This document shows positions 1-7,694 of a stretch of 64,000 nt of DNA, in pieces. The position numbers and the translations under genes were made by a program. The notes below the pieces were generated by a model. The model was not told the origin of the DNA. It worked only from the letters and a program-made list of their open reading frames with translations, and did not search any database. Each line of letters begins with the position of its first letter. The first letter of the stretch is position 1. Origin of the DNA: Sphingobacterium multivorum (GTDB lineage: Bacteria; Bacteroidota; Bacteroidia; Sphingobacteriales; Sphingobacteriaceae); contig NZ_CP154261.1 in NCBI RefSeq assembly GCF_039511225.1, forward strand, positions 1,116,001-1,180,000, read 5' to 3'.

Positions 1-37
1 AGTATTCGTGAAATGGTGAAATTGCAGTTGTGAAACA

Positions 38-73
38 AAAAATCCTGCCATACGAACGATGAGCAGGATTTTT
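38..73. terminator. Intrinsic terminator, probably bidirectional
   Basis: An 11-bp perfect inverted repeat (AAAAATCCTGC at 38-48, GCAGGATTTTT at 63-73) has a 14-nt loop and runs of T on both strands. It lies 21 bp beyond the stop of the minus-strand barrel gene, so it can end that transcript and any plus-strand transcript entering from the left. Confidence 0.8.
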
Positions 74-94
74 GTTATTTGTATCCGCGTTATA

Positions 95-619
95 CTATTT
101 CAAAACGAATTTAAATCCTAAAGAAAAACGCGATGGTTCGAAATTAGAACCATGAGAAAGATTCCACCAAGGTTTCCAGTCGAAATGCATTGCCAATGGT
201 GCCGAAGGTATTTTGAACTCTAGACCCAAGGCTGGTCGGATCGCAAAATCAGTATGTGTTTTCCCATCTTTCCAGTGGTAGTCGTCATACCAGTCGTCGT
301 GCCATTTACCATAATCAATAAATGAAACTTGTGGACCAACACCAATGTACCATGAAAGACCTCGAGATCCAGGAATACGTTTATTGTATGAATAATCCAC
401 ACCGATAACAGTAATATTGTCTCCAAATAATACTTGTGCATTTCCGGCGTCATTTCCACCAAAATTGTGTTTTATCTGTGGACCGAATAGCGTTTGACCA
501 TCGCCGACGTCTATTCCAAGACCAATGGCTGTCCGATAGGGAGTTTGTGCGTTTGCTTGCTGATGAGCAGCAAATAGTAGCGTAAAAAGTGTTAGAAAAG
601 GTAGAATTACTTTTTTCAT
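95..619 (-). CDS. Small outer-membrane beta-barrel protein
   Basis: The 174-residue product starts with a signal peptide (about residues 1-24, ending ANAQ) and then shows alternating polar/aromatic strands with Gly-rich turns. It ends in an amphipathic strand (RFSLGFKFVLK), as in small 8-stranded outer-membrane barrels of Bacteroidota. An Asp/His/Trp-rich stretch around residues 105-120 is probably a surface loop. It is a single gene, ending next to a terminator at 38-73. The start ATG at 617-619 is followed directly by the charged n-region MKK. Function is unknown; a general porin-like or structural role is only an inference from the fold. Confidence 0.8.
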   Translation of the reverse strand: MKKVILPFLTLFTLLFAAHQQANAQTPYRTAIGLGIDVGDGQTLFGPQIKHNFGGNDAGNAQVLFGDNITVIGVDYSYNKRIPGSRGLSWYIGVGPQVSFIDYGKWHDDWYDDYHWKDGKTHTDFAIRPALGLEFKIPSAPLAMHFDWKPWWNLSHGSNFEPSRFSLGFKFVLK

Positions 620-921
620 GATAATTTAAAAAAATATTAGTTGTGCGTTTTCGATTAGAAAACTTTCGCTGTTCAAACAAATAGTTTGCCAAAGATTTTT
701 TTAATATTTTGATGAACAATAAATGATCTGTAACTGCTTCTTTTTTAATGTCTTTTTTTGTGCATAATCTAAAAATAAAGCCAACCGTTTTTGCTAGCGT
801 GTGTTCTAATCACAGAAAGTCTTTTTTTTTAAGGTATAATTAGTGCGCTGGACTATTTTTTATCGATGAACTATTATTAGATGTTATAAGACAGCATGTA
901 AGATGCTACAAAATACGGAAA
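620..921. other. Intergenic region between divergent genes
   Basis: About 300 bp of AT-rich sequence separate the minus-strand barrel gene from the plus-strand small gene pair, so it should hold two promoters. I could not place a convincing -33/-7 pair for either gene, and I see no RNA gene or repeat. Confidence 0.5.
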
Positions 922-1161
922 ATGGAGAAACTACAAATCAATACCGAAAAGATTGAAGAATGGATTGCAGCGGGATATGATGTTCTTCAGGATGGAAAAT
1001 TAATTAAAGTTGAAGGTGATCTACAGGGATTTCTACAACAGTTTGCTGATGATACAGCAGATGGAGGACCAAAAATATATTTGTTGAAGGAGCTGCTTAC
1101 CTGGCCAGAGGAAGATTTAAAAAAAATAGAAATGGGTTATGGAACAGATGAAAATACCTGA
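922..1161 (+). CDS. Hypothetical small acidic protein (79 aa)
   Basis: The product is a soluble acidic 79-residue protein with no signal peptide, no Cys and no motif that I recognise. It looks like a mixed alpha/beta domain, with a DGKLIKVEGDLQGFLQQFADD segment near the middle. Its 3' end overlaps the next gene by 23 bp in another frame, so the two are probably co-transcribed and translationally coupled. The ATG at 922 follows an AT-rich leader without a clear Shine-Dalgarno sequence, normal for Bacteroidota. No function can be assigned. Confidence 0.6.
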   Translation: MEKLQINTEKIEEWIAAGYDVLQDGKLIKVEGDLQGFLQQFADDTADGGPKIYLLKELLTWPEEDLKKIEMGYGTDENT

Positions 1162-1435
1162 AGATAAAATTGTGCCACTGGATTTTGATTCAGAAGAATT
1201 ACCTTTTGAAATTCGTGAGCTACGTCCTGTTGTTTTTAAAGAAGAAACATCGTATTGGTGTTTACTGGGGCCCGATCCGCATCAAGGCATTTTCGGAAAC
1301 GGTGAAACGGCTTTAGATGCATTAGCCGACTGGCTAGAAAATCTGCAGGTACGTTTAAAAACCGGAGACGAAAATGATGAAGTAGCGAATTACGCTCGGG
1401 AAAGCCTTAAGGCATCAAATCGTGATGTGTGGTAG
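1139..1435 (+). CDS. Hypothetical small protein, faintly HicB-like (98 aa)
   Basis: A 98-residue soluble acidic protein. The central segment (roughly residues 38-70: YWCLLGPDPHQGIFGNGET followed by a helix ALDALADWLENLQ) recalls the strand-strand-'GET'-helix pattern of HicB-type antitoxin folds. There is no DNA-binding tail, and the gene before it lacks the Gly-Ser-His motif of HicA, so I do not call a toxin-antitoxin pair. It overlaps the upstream gene by 23 bp. The resemblance is a pattern impression only. Confidence 0.6.
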   Translation: MEQMKIPEDKIVPLDFDSEELPFEIRELRPVVFKEETSYWCLLGPDPHQGIFGNGETALDALADWLENLQVRLKTGDENDEVANYARESLKASNRDVW

Positions 1436-1781
1436 TATTTTGTATTTATAGCAGAAGTCTTCCAATATACATTGGAAAGAGTCGGTTAGTTGGATATAGT
1501 AGGATAATTTCTCAGTCTAATTGGACTCTTACAGCGTACATTAGCTAAATTAACAGTTGGGTTAATTTAATTACCATCTTATGCTCTCGAAACCTAAAAA
1601 CGAGAGATATGTTGATGAAAAGAAAACTGAACCTTTAAAAATTGACAGTAAAGACAGTTTTATAGCGAATTATCTGAATAAGATCGCATACTTCTTTTAT
1701 TTAAAAATCAATTTATCTATGTTTGGAGTAACATGTTAAGTCTGTATGTGGCTGACTTTTAACAGTGTTGGTTTTGCATCA
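1436..1781. other. Intergenic region with small hairpins
   Basis: Non-coding stretch after the small gene pair. It holds a short hairpin (TTCCAAT at 1460-1466, ATTGGAA at 1471-1477) 25 bp after the stop, without a T-run, and a second small stem (CTCTCG/CGAGAG near 1584-1606). A 52-codon open frame at 1581-1739 has no supporting evidence. Confidence 0.45.
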
Positions 1782-1842
1782 TAATATATTTTTCAATTTT
1801 CAAACATTTAAATAAAATGTTTGAAAATTGAAAAATATATTA
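1782..1842. repeat. 28-bp perfect inverted repeat, candidate TetR operator
   Basis: Arms 1782-1809 and 1815-1842 are exact reverse complements over 28 bp with a 5-nt centre (AAATA). The inner half-sites are CAAACATTT and AAATGTTTG. It lies 15 bp upstream of the tetR-like start codon and overlaps the probable promoter, so autorepression is a natural reading. Typical TetR operators are 15-30 bp in total, so a 61-bp element is unusually large. It may bind two dimers or also form a cruciform or RNA hairpin. No T-run follows, so it is not a terminator. Confidence 0.75.
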
Positions 1843-1851
1843 CTAACTTTA
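1820..1851 (+). promoter_or_regulatory. Candidate promoter of the tetR operon
   Basis: TTTG at 1820-1823, a 20-bp spacer and TAACTTTA at 1844-1851 match the Bacteroidota -33 (TTTG/TTG) and -7 (TAnnTTTG) elements with one mismatch in the latter. The -33 lies inside the right arm of the inverted repeat, so a repressor bound there would block the polymerase. The implied leader is only a few nucleotides long. Confidence 0.45.
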
Positions 1852-1857
1852 TTTTAG

Positions 1858-2460
1858 ATGAACAAAAAGGAACAGGTCAAAGAAAGAATTGGACAGGCGG
1901 CCATGGAATGTTTCGAGCGTTATGGATTGGAAAAAACAACCTTGGAAGACATTGCTAAAACTGTGGGATTGAACAAAACGTCTCTTTATTATTATTACAA
2001 GAACAAAGAGGATATTTTTATTGAAGTAGCCATACGAGAGGGACAATCTTTTATCGATACATTACAAAAAAGTACATTGAAAAAGAAGGGCGTGGAGAAT
2101 CAGATTTCTTTTTATTTAGAATCGAGATTGAACTATTATACCAATGTGCTCAATATGAACAGGGTGTCTGTCGAATCACTTGATAAGATTTTACCTCGTT
2201 TTTTTGAACTATATGATGCCATGATGGTGCAAGAGAAAGCTTTTCTTACGAAGCTTCTTACGCAAGCCATTGCACATGAAAAATTGGATCTAACAGATCC
2301 TGAAAATATAGCTTCTGTACTTATAAATTTTGCTAATGCATTAAAACATAGTACAGAACAACAGGCAATACTGAAGCGGCAGGTCGAAATTGACTATGCA
2401 CAAAGTCTTCGGGATACCAAATTTCTAGTCGGCCTAATTTTTAGGGGACTTAGAATCTAA
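1858..2460 (+). CDS. TetR/AcrR-family transcriptional regulator
   Basis: A 200-residue protein with an N-terminal TetR DNA-binding domain: helix 1 at about residues 5-22, helix-turn-helix at 28-47 (TLEDIAKTVGLNKTSLYYYY), then K48NKED as in the family. The C-terminal all-helical ligand domain (about 60-200) resembles no characterised subgroup that I can name. The gene opens a run of five same-strand genes and sits behind a very long palindrome at 1782-1842. Inference: it represses itself and the following receptor/cytochrome/aldehyde dehydrogenase operon and responds to the substrate or an aldehyde intermediate. Confidence 0.9.
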   Translation: MNKKEQVKERIGQAAMECFERYGLEKTTLEDIAKTVGLNKTSLYYYYKNKEDIFIEVAIREGQSFIDTLQKSTLKKKGVENQISFYLESRLNYYTNVLNMNRVSVESLDKILPRFFELYDAMMVQEKAFLTKLLTQAIAHEKLDLTDPENIASVLINFANALKHSTEQQAILKRQVEIDYAQSLRDTKFLVGLIFRGLRI

Positions 2461-2540
2461 TTCTCGATTGTCCATTTAGGAGAATCATGGTGGGTAAGGT
2501 GAAGCATTGAAGCGATAATAATACGCTAACCAATATAAAC

Positions 2541-5294
2541 ATGAAAAAAATTGCCTTATTAATCCAGATTCTCTGTATCTGTGTGCCATTTAGCTTGTCT
2601 GCACAACAGATCATCAATGGGCAGGTCAGTAATAGCTCGACATCCGAGCCGGCCTATGCCGTTTCGATCCACGTAAAAGACGGAAAGGAAGGTACTTTTA
2701 CAGATGATCGAGGGCGTTTTCAGCTGAAAACAAACAAACCACTACCCATTACGCTCTATATTTCCGCTATTGGATATGAATCGAAAGAAGTTTTGGTGAA
2801 TAACCTGTCATCGCCTTTGCGTATTTCGTTGAATTTGTCCCCCATTTTGGGGCAGGAGGTTGTTGTTTCTGCAAGTAGAACCGTACAGAGTAAACTATCC
2901 GCTCCAGTAACAATTGAGCAAATGAGCAGCAAAGACATTCGTAATGCTGCACAATTAAATTACATGGATATGCTTCAAGGTTTGAGGGGAGTCGATGTTA
3001 CCGTATCCAGTATTGGTTTTACCAGTGTTACAACGCGGGGATTTAATACCAGTGGGAATACCAACTTTACGCAGATCGTAGACGGGATGGATAATCAGGC
3101 GCCCGGTCTGAATTTTCCGCTCGGGTCAGTCATCGGGCTAACCCAGCTTGATGTCGATAATATAGAGGTGCTGTCTGGAGCATCTTCGGCCCTGTATGGT
3201 TCAAGAGGATTGAATGGTACGATGGTGGCCACAGGCAAAAATCCGTTTAAATATCAAGGATTAAGTGTACTGGTAACTCAAGGTGTAAACCATATTAATC
3301 CTAAAAAAAACAATGATCCGGTGCCTACGTCACCTTACTATGATTGGGCTATCCGCTACGCAAAACAAATGGGGAATAAAATTGCTTTCAAGCTCAATGG
3401 CCAGTATACACAGGCAAAAGATTGGGTAGCCAACGATGAAACCAACAAAAATGGTCCGGGGACAGCGCTGACAGATCCAAACTATAATGGAGTTAACCTG
3501 TATGGTGGAGCGACTTCGACCGATATCAATCCCTTTTTGGAAGGTGCACTGCAGGGAAATCCGGAATTGGCCCCCTTAATCGAACCCTTACTGAAAAATC
3601 CGAATTATGTTGCCCGGACTGGATATCCTGAATATGGCTATCTCGATAATAGAGCCAAGCTCTTTAAAATCAATGGTGAATTCCGTTACAAGGTTTCCAC
3701 AAATATTGAAGCCATAGCTTCAGCCACTTTTGGTACAGGCAATATTGTGTATACCAACGATACGCGTTATCAGCTGAAAGGATTTAAGGTAGGGCAATAT
3801 CGATTGGAACTTCGTGGAGATAAATGGTTTTTCAGAACGTACACAACCCAGGAAAATTCAGGGAGAACACTAGTTGCAGGGCCGACAGCACAATATATTA
3901 ATGAATCGTGGAAAACAAGTTACGATGGAGGAACAGGTGGCTGGTATCCTGAATATACTGCTGGTCTCTTAAATGCACTTGCTTCAGGTACTTCACTCAC
4001 AGACGCTCATTTAGCAGCGCGCACGCTAGCCGACCAAGGACGTGCCGAACTCGGAACACCACTGTTCAATAGACTTAAAGATAGTATCAGCAATACACCA
4101 ATATCGCAGGGTGGAACGTTATTCTTAGATCGCAGCAAATTATACAATGCCGAAGCACAATATAATTTCTCCGATCTCGTAAAATTTATGCAGGTGATTG
4201 CAGGTGTCAATTGGCGTTTGTACAACCTAAATTCAAAAAATACATTATTCCCAGATAAGGATAAGCCAATTCATGTAAAAGAGTACAGTGCATACCTGCA
4301 ACTCGCCAAAAAAGTATTGGACGATCGCTTGAATATTGCTACCTCATTCCGTTACGATAAGAATACGTTGTTTGCTCAACCAAAATTAACTTCACGGGCA
4401 TCACTGGTGTTTGATCTGTTTCATCAAAATTATTTACGCCTTTCTTATCAGAATGCATATAGTTTCCCCTCCAATATACAAGCTTTACAAAATACCTTAA
4501 ATGGTTATAATAGCTATTCCTCCGGTGGTTCATCGCTGCTGTTGATCGATAATTATCAGTTTGACCGCTATCCTCCTTACACCTTGGAAAGCGTACAGAA
4601 GTTTCAGCAATCGAACGATCCAACCGTACTTCAGAAATTTAAATTTGATGATATTAAACCGCAGTCGGTTAATGCTTTCGAACTGGGTTATGCAGCTATG
4701 TTGGGCAAGCGGGTGATGATCGATGTGTTAGGCTATTTTTCAACTTGGAAGAATTTTATTGGCTATGCTAATGTTGCTAATACTCCTGGAAGCAATGATT
4801 ACAATGCGTTTAAAGATCATGCAACCTATGTGCAGTATAATATCGCCTTTAATGGCGGAGAGACCGTAAATACTTATGGATACGCCGCGAGTCTTAGTTT
4901 GGATCTAGGTCGGAATTTTGTAACCAAGGCCAATTATTATTCTGACTACCTAAAAAATAAAAACAATAGTCAAATTAACAACTTCAATACACCACACTAT
5001 CACTTTAATTTTGAATTCGCGAATAGTGGCTTTGGAAAAAAACAAGTTTGGTCGTTTAGTACTTCCTTACGCTATAAACCGGGCTTCTATTATGTCGTGT
5101 CTGGGGGGCTTGCCGCAGGCCAAGTGCCAAGCTCGACGGTGATCGATGCACAAGTGAGCTATAAGTTTGTTAAGGCTCGTTCCGGAATTCGTATTGGCGG
5201 AACCAATATCACAAACAAATACTATTCTACAGGTATTGCTAATCCACGTATAGGTGCAGTATATTATGTCACTTATGCTTATAATATTTTCTAA
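2541..5294 (+). CDS. TonB-dependent outer-membrane receptor
   Basis: The 917-residue product has a signal peptide (about 1-21, ending SLSAQ), a CarboxypepD_reg-like domain (about 24-105, with the TFTDDRGRFQL turn and AIGYES strand), a plug domain (about 115-235, including GVDVTVSSIGFTSVTTRGF and SGASSALYGSRGLNGTM) and a large 22-strand barrel ending in AYNIF. It has no SusD partner, so it is a stand-alone transporter using TonB energy. The beta-helix lipoprotein gene follows after 22 bp, and 80 bp separate it from tetR. The ligand is unknown. Because a diheme cytochrome and an aldehyde dehydrogenase share the operon, a hydrophobic alcohol, alkane or aldehyde precursor is a plausible but untested cargo. 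Confidence 0.93.
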   Translation: MKKIALLIQILCICVPFSLSAQQIINGQVSNSSTSEPAYAVSIHVKDGKEGTFTDDRGRFQLKTNKPLPITLYISAIGYESKEVLVNNLSSPLRISLNLSPILGQEVVVSASRTVQSKLSAPVTIEQMSSKDIRNAAQLNYMDMLQGLRGVDVTVSSIGFTSVTTRGFNTSGNTNFTQIVDGMDNQAPGLNFPLGSVIGLTQLDVDNIEVLSGASSALYGSRGLNGTMVATGKNPFKYQGLSVLVTQGVNHINPKKNNDPVPTSPYYDWAIRYAKQMGNKIAFKLNGQYTQAKDWVANDETNKNGPGTALTDPNYNGVNLYGGATSTDINPFLEGALQGNPELAPLIEPLLKNPNYVARTGYPEYGYLDNRAKLFKINGEFRYKVSTNIEAIASATFGTGNIVYTNDTRYQLKGFKVGQYRLELRGDKWFFRTYTTQENSGRTLVAGPTAQYINESWKTSYDGGTGGWYPEYTAGLLNALASGTSLTDAHLAARTLADQGRAELGTPLFNRLKDSISNTPISQGGTLFLDRSKLYNAEAQYNFSDLVKFMQVIAGVNWRLYNLNSKNTLFPDKDKPIHVKEYSAYLQLAKKVLDDRLNIATSFRYDKNTLFAQPKLTSRASLVFDLFHQNYLRLSYQNAYSFPSNIQALQNTLNGYNSYSSGGSSLLLIDNYQFDRYPPYTLESVQKFQQSNDPTVLQKFKFDDIKPQSVNAFELGYAAMLGKRVMIDVLGYFSTWKNFIGYANVANTPGSNDYNAFKDHATYVQYNIAFNGGETVNTYGYAASLSLDLGRNFVTKANYYSDYLKNKNNSQINNFNTPHYHFNFEFANSGFGKKQVWSFSTSLRYKPGFYYVVSGGLAAGQVPSSTVIDAQVSYKFVKARSGIRIGGTNITNKYYSTGIANPRIGAVYYVTYAYNIF

Positions 5295-5316
5295 TCAAAA
5301 TTAAATAAATCAGACC

Positions 5317-6591
5317 ATGAAAAGATATTTAAAACAATTGATCGGTATTGCGGTCACAGCTTTCTTTCTGTACAGCTGTGCCGACCAATCGAAAGACAGT
5401 TACAAAGTCCTAACGTTTACTCCTGGACAGGAAGAGGCAATTGAGGAAGCTTTCCTCTCTATTAAAGATAGCACCAACATCGTGCTAAAAGCCGGGAAAT
5501 ACTCCTTCGATAATTTGAGTATCGCACAAGTAAATCATATTAAGATTGAAGGTGAGGGCTATGATAAGACAATTATTGATTTTTCCAGTCAGACACAAGG
5601 AGGAGAGGGAATACGGGTTACCGATGTGAAAGGTTTAACGATTGGAAATATGACCATTCGTGATTCAAAAGGAGATCTGTTGAAGATAAACAATAGTCAA
5701 GACGTTGTCATTTCAAACCTTCATAGTATATGGAGCTCGGCCGATTCTACGAGTGGTGGATATGGGATTTATCCTGTGCTCTGTAAGAATGTGCTTGTCG
5801 AGAATTGTTATGCCGAAGGGGCTTCAGATGCCGGTATTTATGTTGGACAGACAAAAGGTGTTATTGTGCGTAAATGCAAGGCAACGAAAAATGTGGCTGG
5901 ATGTGAAATTGAAAATACAACAGATGCTGAAGTTTACGATAATGAATTCTATGGAAATACAGCCGGATTTCTGATTTTTGATCTGCCTGAACTTTCACAG
6001 CGGGGTGGAAGGGTAAAGGCGTATCACAATAAAATCTATGCTAATAATTTTAAAAATTTTGCCAAGGGTGGGAGCTTCGGAACTTTCTGGGGGGTAGGGA
6101 ATGCATCACCGGGAAGTGGTATCATTATCCTCTCGACATCAAATATTGAAATTTATGATAATGTTATCGAACAAAACAATACCTCTGCGATTACGATCGC
6201 TTCAGGCTTTGCTGTCGATGAAAAAGCTGGAGAACGAATAAATGCAAATTACTCTCCAATACCCACACATGTTAAAATTTATAGAAACACCATTAAGATG
6301 GGGGATAAATTCCCCCAAGCAGCATATGAGCATCGTATCGGTCAATTGATTATTGCTACCGAAGCCCAGTTAAATAGCGTTGAGCCGGATCGAAAAAATA
6401 AGCGAATTCCAGCCATATTGTATGATGGTATCACCAGTAATGTGATCACGAATGGTCGCACTCAAAACCCAGATTCCATCTGTATCAATCAGCCGGGTGA
6501 GAATATGTTTGTAGCCGCAGATTTTAGTCACGCAGGTCAACCAGCGAAGTGGAAACCCTCAAGTAATGTACAACCTTTTCTATGCAATTAA
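5317..6591 (+). CDS. Parallel beta-helix lipoprotein (TIGR03805-like)
   Basis: A 424-residue lipoprotein: the signal ends at FFLYSC, with Cys21 as the lipidated residue. The body is a right-handed parallel beta-helix, with repeated strand units such as VTDVKGLTIGNMTIRDSKGD, VVISNLHSIW, VLVENCYAEG, VIVRKCKAT and AEVYDNEFYGN (about residues 60-330). TIGR03805-type beta-helix proteins are known as regular partners of TIGR03806 cytochromes, exactly the arrangement here (10-bp overlap with the next gene). It is exported to the periplasm or outer membrane. Whether it binds substrate or has lyase- or isomerase-like activity is not known. Confidence 0.88.
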   Translation: MKRYLKQLIGIAVTAFFLYSCADQSKDSYKVLTFTPGQEEAIEEAFLSIKDSTNIVLKAGKYSFDNLSIAQVNHIKIEGEGYDKTIIDFSSQTQGGEGIRVTDVKGLTIGNMTIRDSKGDLLKINNSQDVVISNLHSIWSSADSTSGGYGIYPVLCKNVLVENCYAEGASDAGIYVGQTKGVIVRKCKATKNVAGCEIENTTDAEVYDNEFYGNTAGFLIFDLPELSQRGGRVKAYHNKIYANNFKNFAKGGSFGTFWGVGNASPGSGIIILSTSNIEIYDNVIEQNNTSAITIASGFAVDEKAGERINANYSPIPTHVKIYRNTIKMGDKFPQAAYEHRIGQLIIATEAQLNSVEPDRKNKRIPAILYDGITSNVITNGRTQNPDSICINQPGENMFVAADFSHAGQPAKWKPSSNVQPFLCN

Positions 6592-7673
6592 CCGTGAAAC
6601 CAACAAAATTTGCCCTCGTCTGTACCGGAATATTGAGCGTGATCCTGCTTGTGCTGCAACAGAGCTGTCGGCAGGGACAAAAGAAATCATCAGACCATGG
6701 GGTTGTTTCTTTTGAATTTAAAGAACGACTGTCCGAATACGGCTTTTTTACTGGAAAACTAAATCAATTAATCGCAAGAGCCGATATCTTGGGCTACGAT
6801 CTGAGTACACCTCTATTTTCTGATTATGCCGTTAAAGACCGCTTTATTGTATTGCCAAAAGAAGGGAAAATGGGCTATACAGAACATGGTCCGTTAGATT
6901 TTCCCGACTCAACAATTATTATAAAGAATTTCTCCTACATCAATGAACAAAAGCAAAAAGTATTGATAGAGACGCGCTTACTGGTGAAGGATCCAGCTGA
7001 TCATGCCTGGAAAGTGATGAATTATCTGTGGAATGATGTGCAGACTGATGCGATGAAACAGATTCGTGGTGCTAAACTACCGATTACATTGATCGATAAT
7101 GCTGGCAACAAGCATACGACAAACTACATGGTACCCAATACCAACGATTGCAAACGCTGCCATAACAATAGCTCCAAGCTGATGCCCATAGGTCCAAAAG
7201 CCCGAAACCTCAATTTTGTGCGATTAGGTGATTCGATCAATCAACTCGCCAAATGGGTTTCCCTTGGTCGGATGGTCAATATGCCCAATCTAAAGAGCGT
7301 ACCGCAATTGCCCGTATGGACTGATGAAAACAAATTCAGTTTGGAACAACGGGCAAGAGCCTATTTAGATGTGAACTGTGCGCATTGCCACACCAAAGGG
7401 GGAGACGCTTATAATACTGGGCTTTTCCTGGATTACGATGTGAAAATTCCTTCACACCTTGGTATTGGTAAAGCTCCTGTTTCAGCTGGAGGTGGAGCAG
7501 GTGGCTTAGATTTTGATGTGGTTCCAGGAGATGCCAAGCATTCTATCCTGCTTTATCGGATGAATAGTGTGGAACCGGGTACAGCAATGCCGGAGTTGGC
7601 GAGAAGTATAATACATCAAGAAGGTGTGGATCTGATTCGTCAATGGATCGATAATATGCCGTCAAAAAAATAA
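6582..7673 (+). CDS. SO2930-type diheme c-type cytochrome (TIGR03806-like)
   Basis: A 363-residue exported protein, probably a lipoprotein (hydrophobic segment 10-25, candidate lipid Cys29 in LQQSC). Two CxxCH heme motifs are visible: CKRCH at 190-194 and CAHCH at 266-270. A Met in MPELARS near the C-terminus could be an axial ligand. The N-terminal 180 residues are the unknown domain of this family (SEYGFFTGKL, then YDLSTPLFSDYAVKDRFI). It should carry electrons from an oxidation in the periplasm. It overlaps the beta-helix gene by 10 bp, and the aldehyde dehydrogenase follows after 21 bp, so the proteins are likely made together. The reaction of the pair is undescribed. Confidence 0.9.
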   Translation: MQLTVKPTKFALVCTGILSVILLVLQQSCRQGQKKSSDHGVVSFEFKERLSEYGFFTGKLNQLIARADILGYDLSTPLFSDYAVKDRFIVLPKEGKMGYTEHGPLDFPDSTIIIKNFSYINEQKQKVLIETRLLVKDPADHAWKVMNYLWNDVQTDAMKQIRGAKLPITLIDNAGNKHTTNYMVPNTNDCKRCHNNSSKLMPIGPKARNLNFVRLGDSINQLAKWVSLGRMVNMPNLKSVPQLPVWTDENKFSLEQRARAYLDVNCAHCHTKGGDAYNTGLFLDYDVKIPSHLGIGKAPVSAGGGAGGLDFDVVPGDAKHSILLYRMNSVEPGTAMPELARSIIHQEGVDLIRQWIDNMPSKK

Positions 7674-7694
7674 TAATATTGATCTTCAATTGGT

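Noticed and set aside
922..1435. HicAB-type toxin-antitoxin system.
   Set aside because: The first protein lacks the HicA Gly-Ser-His core and the second lacks a DNA-binding tail; only a weak fold impression remains.
1581..1739. A 52-codon open frame in the gap before the tetR palindrome, beginning with a small CTCTCG/CGAGAG stem.
   Set aside because: It is short, has no recognisable motif, no promoter and no clear start signal. A chance frame in AT-rich DNA is the simpler explanation.
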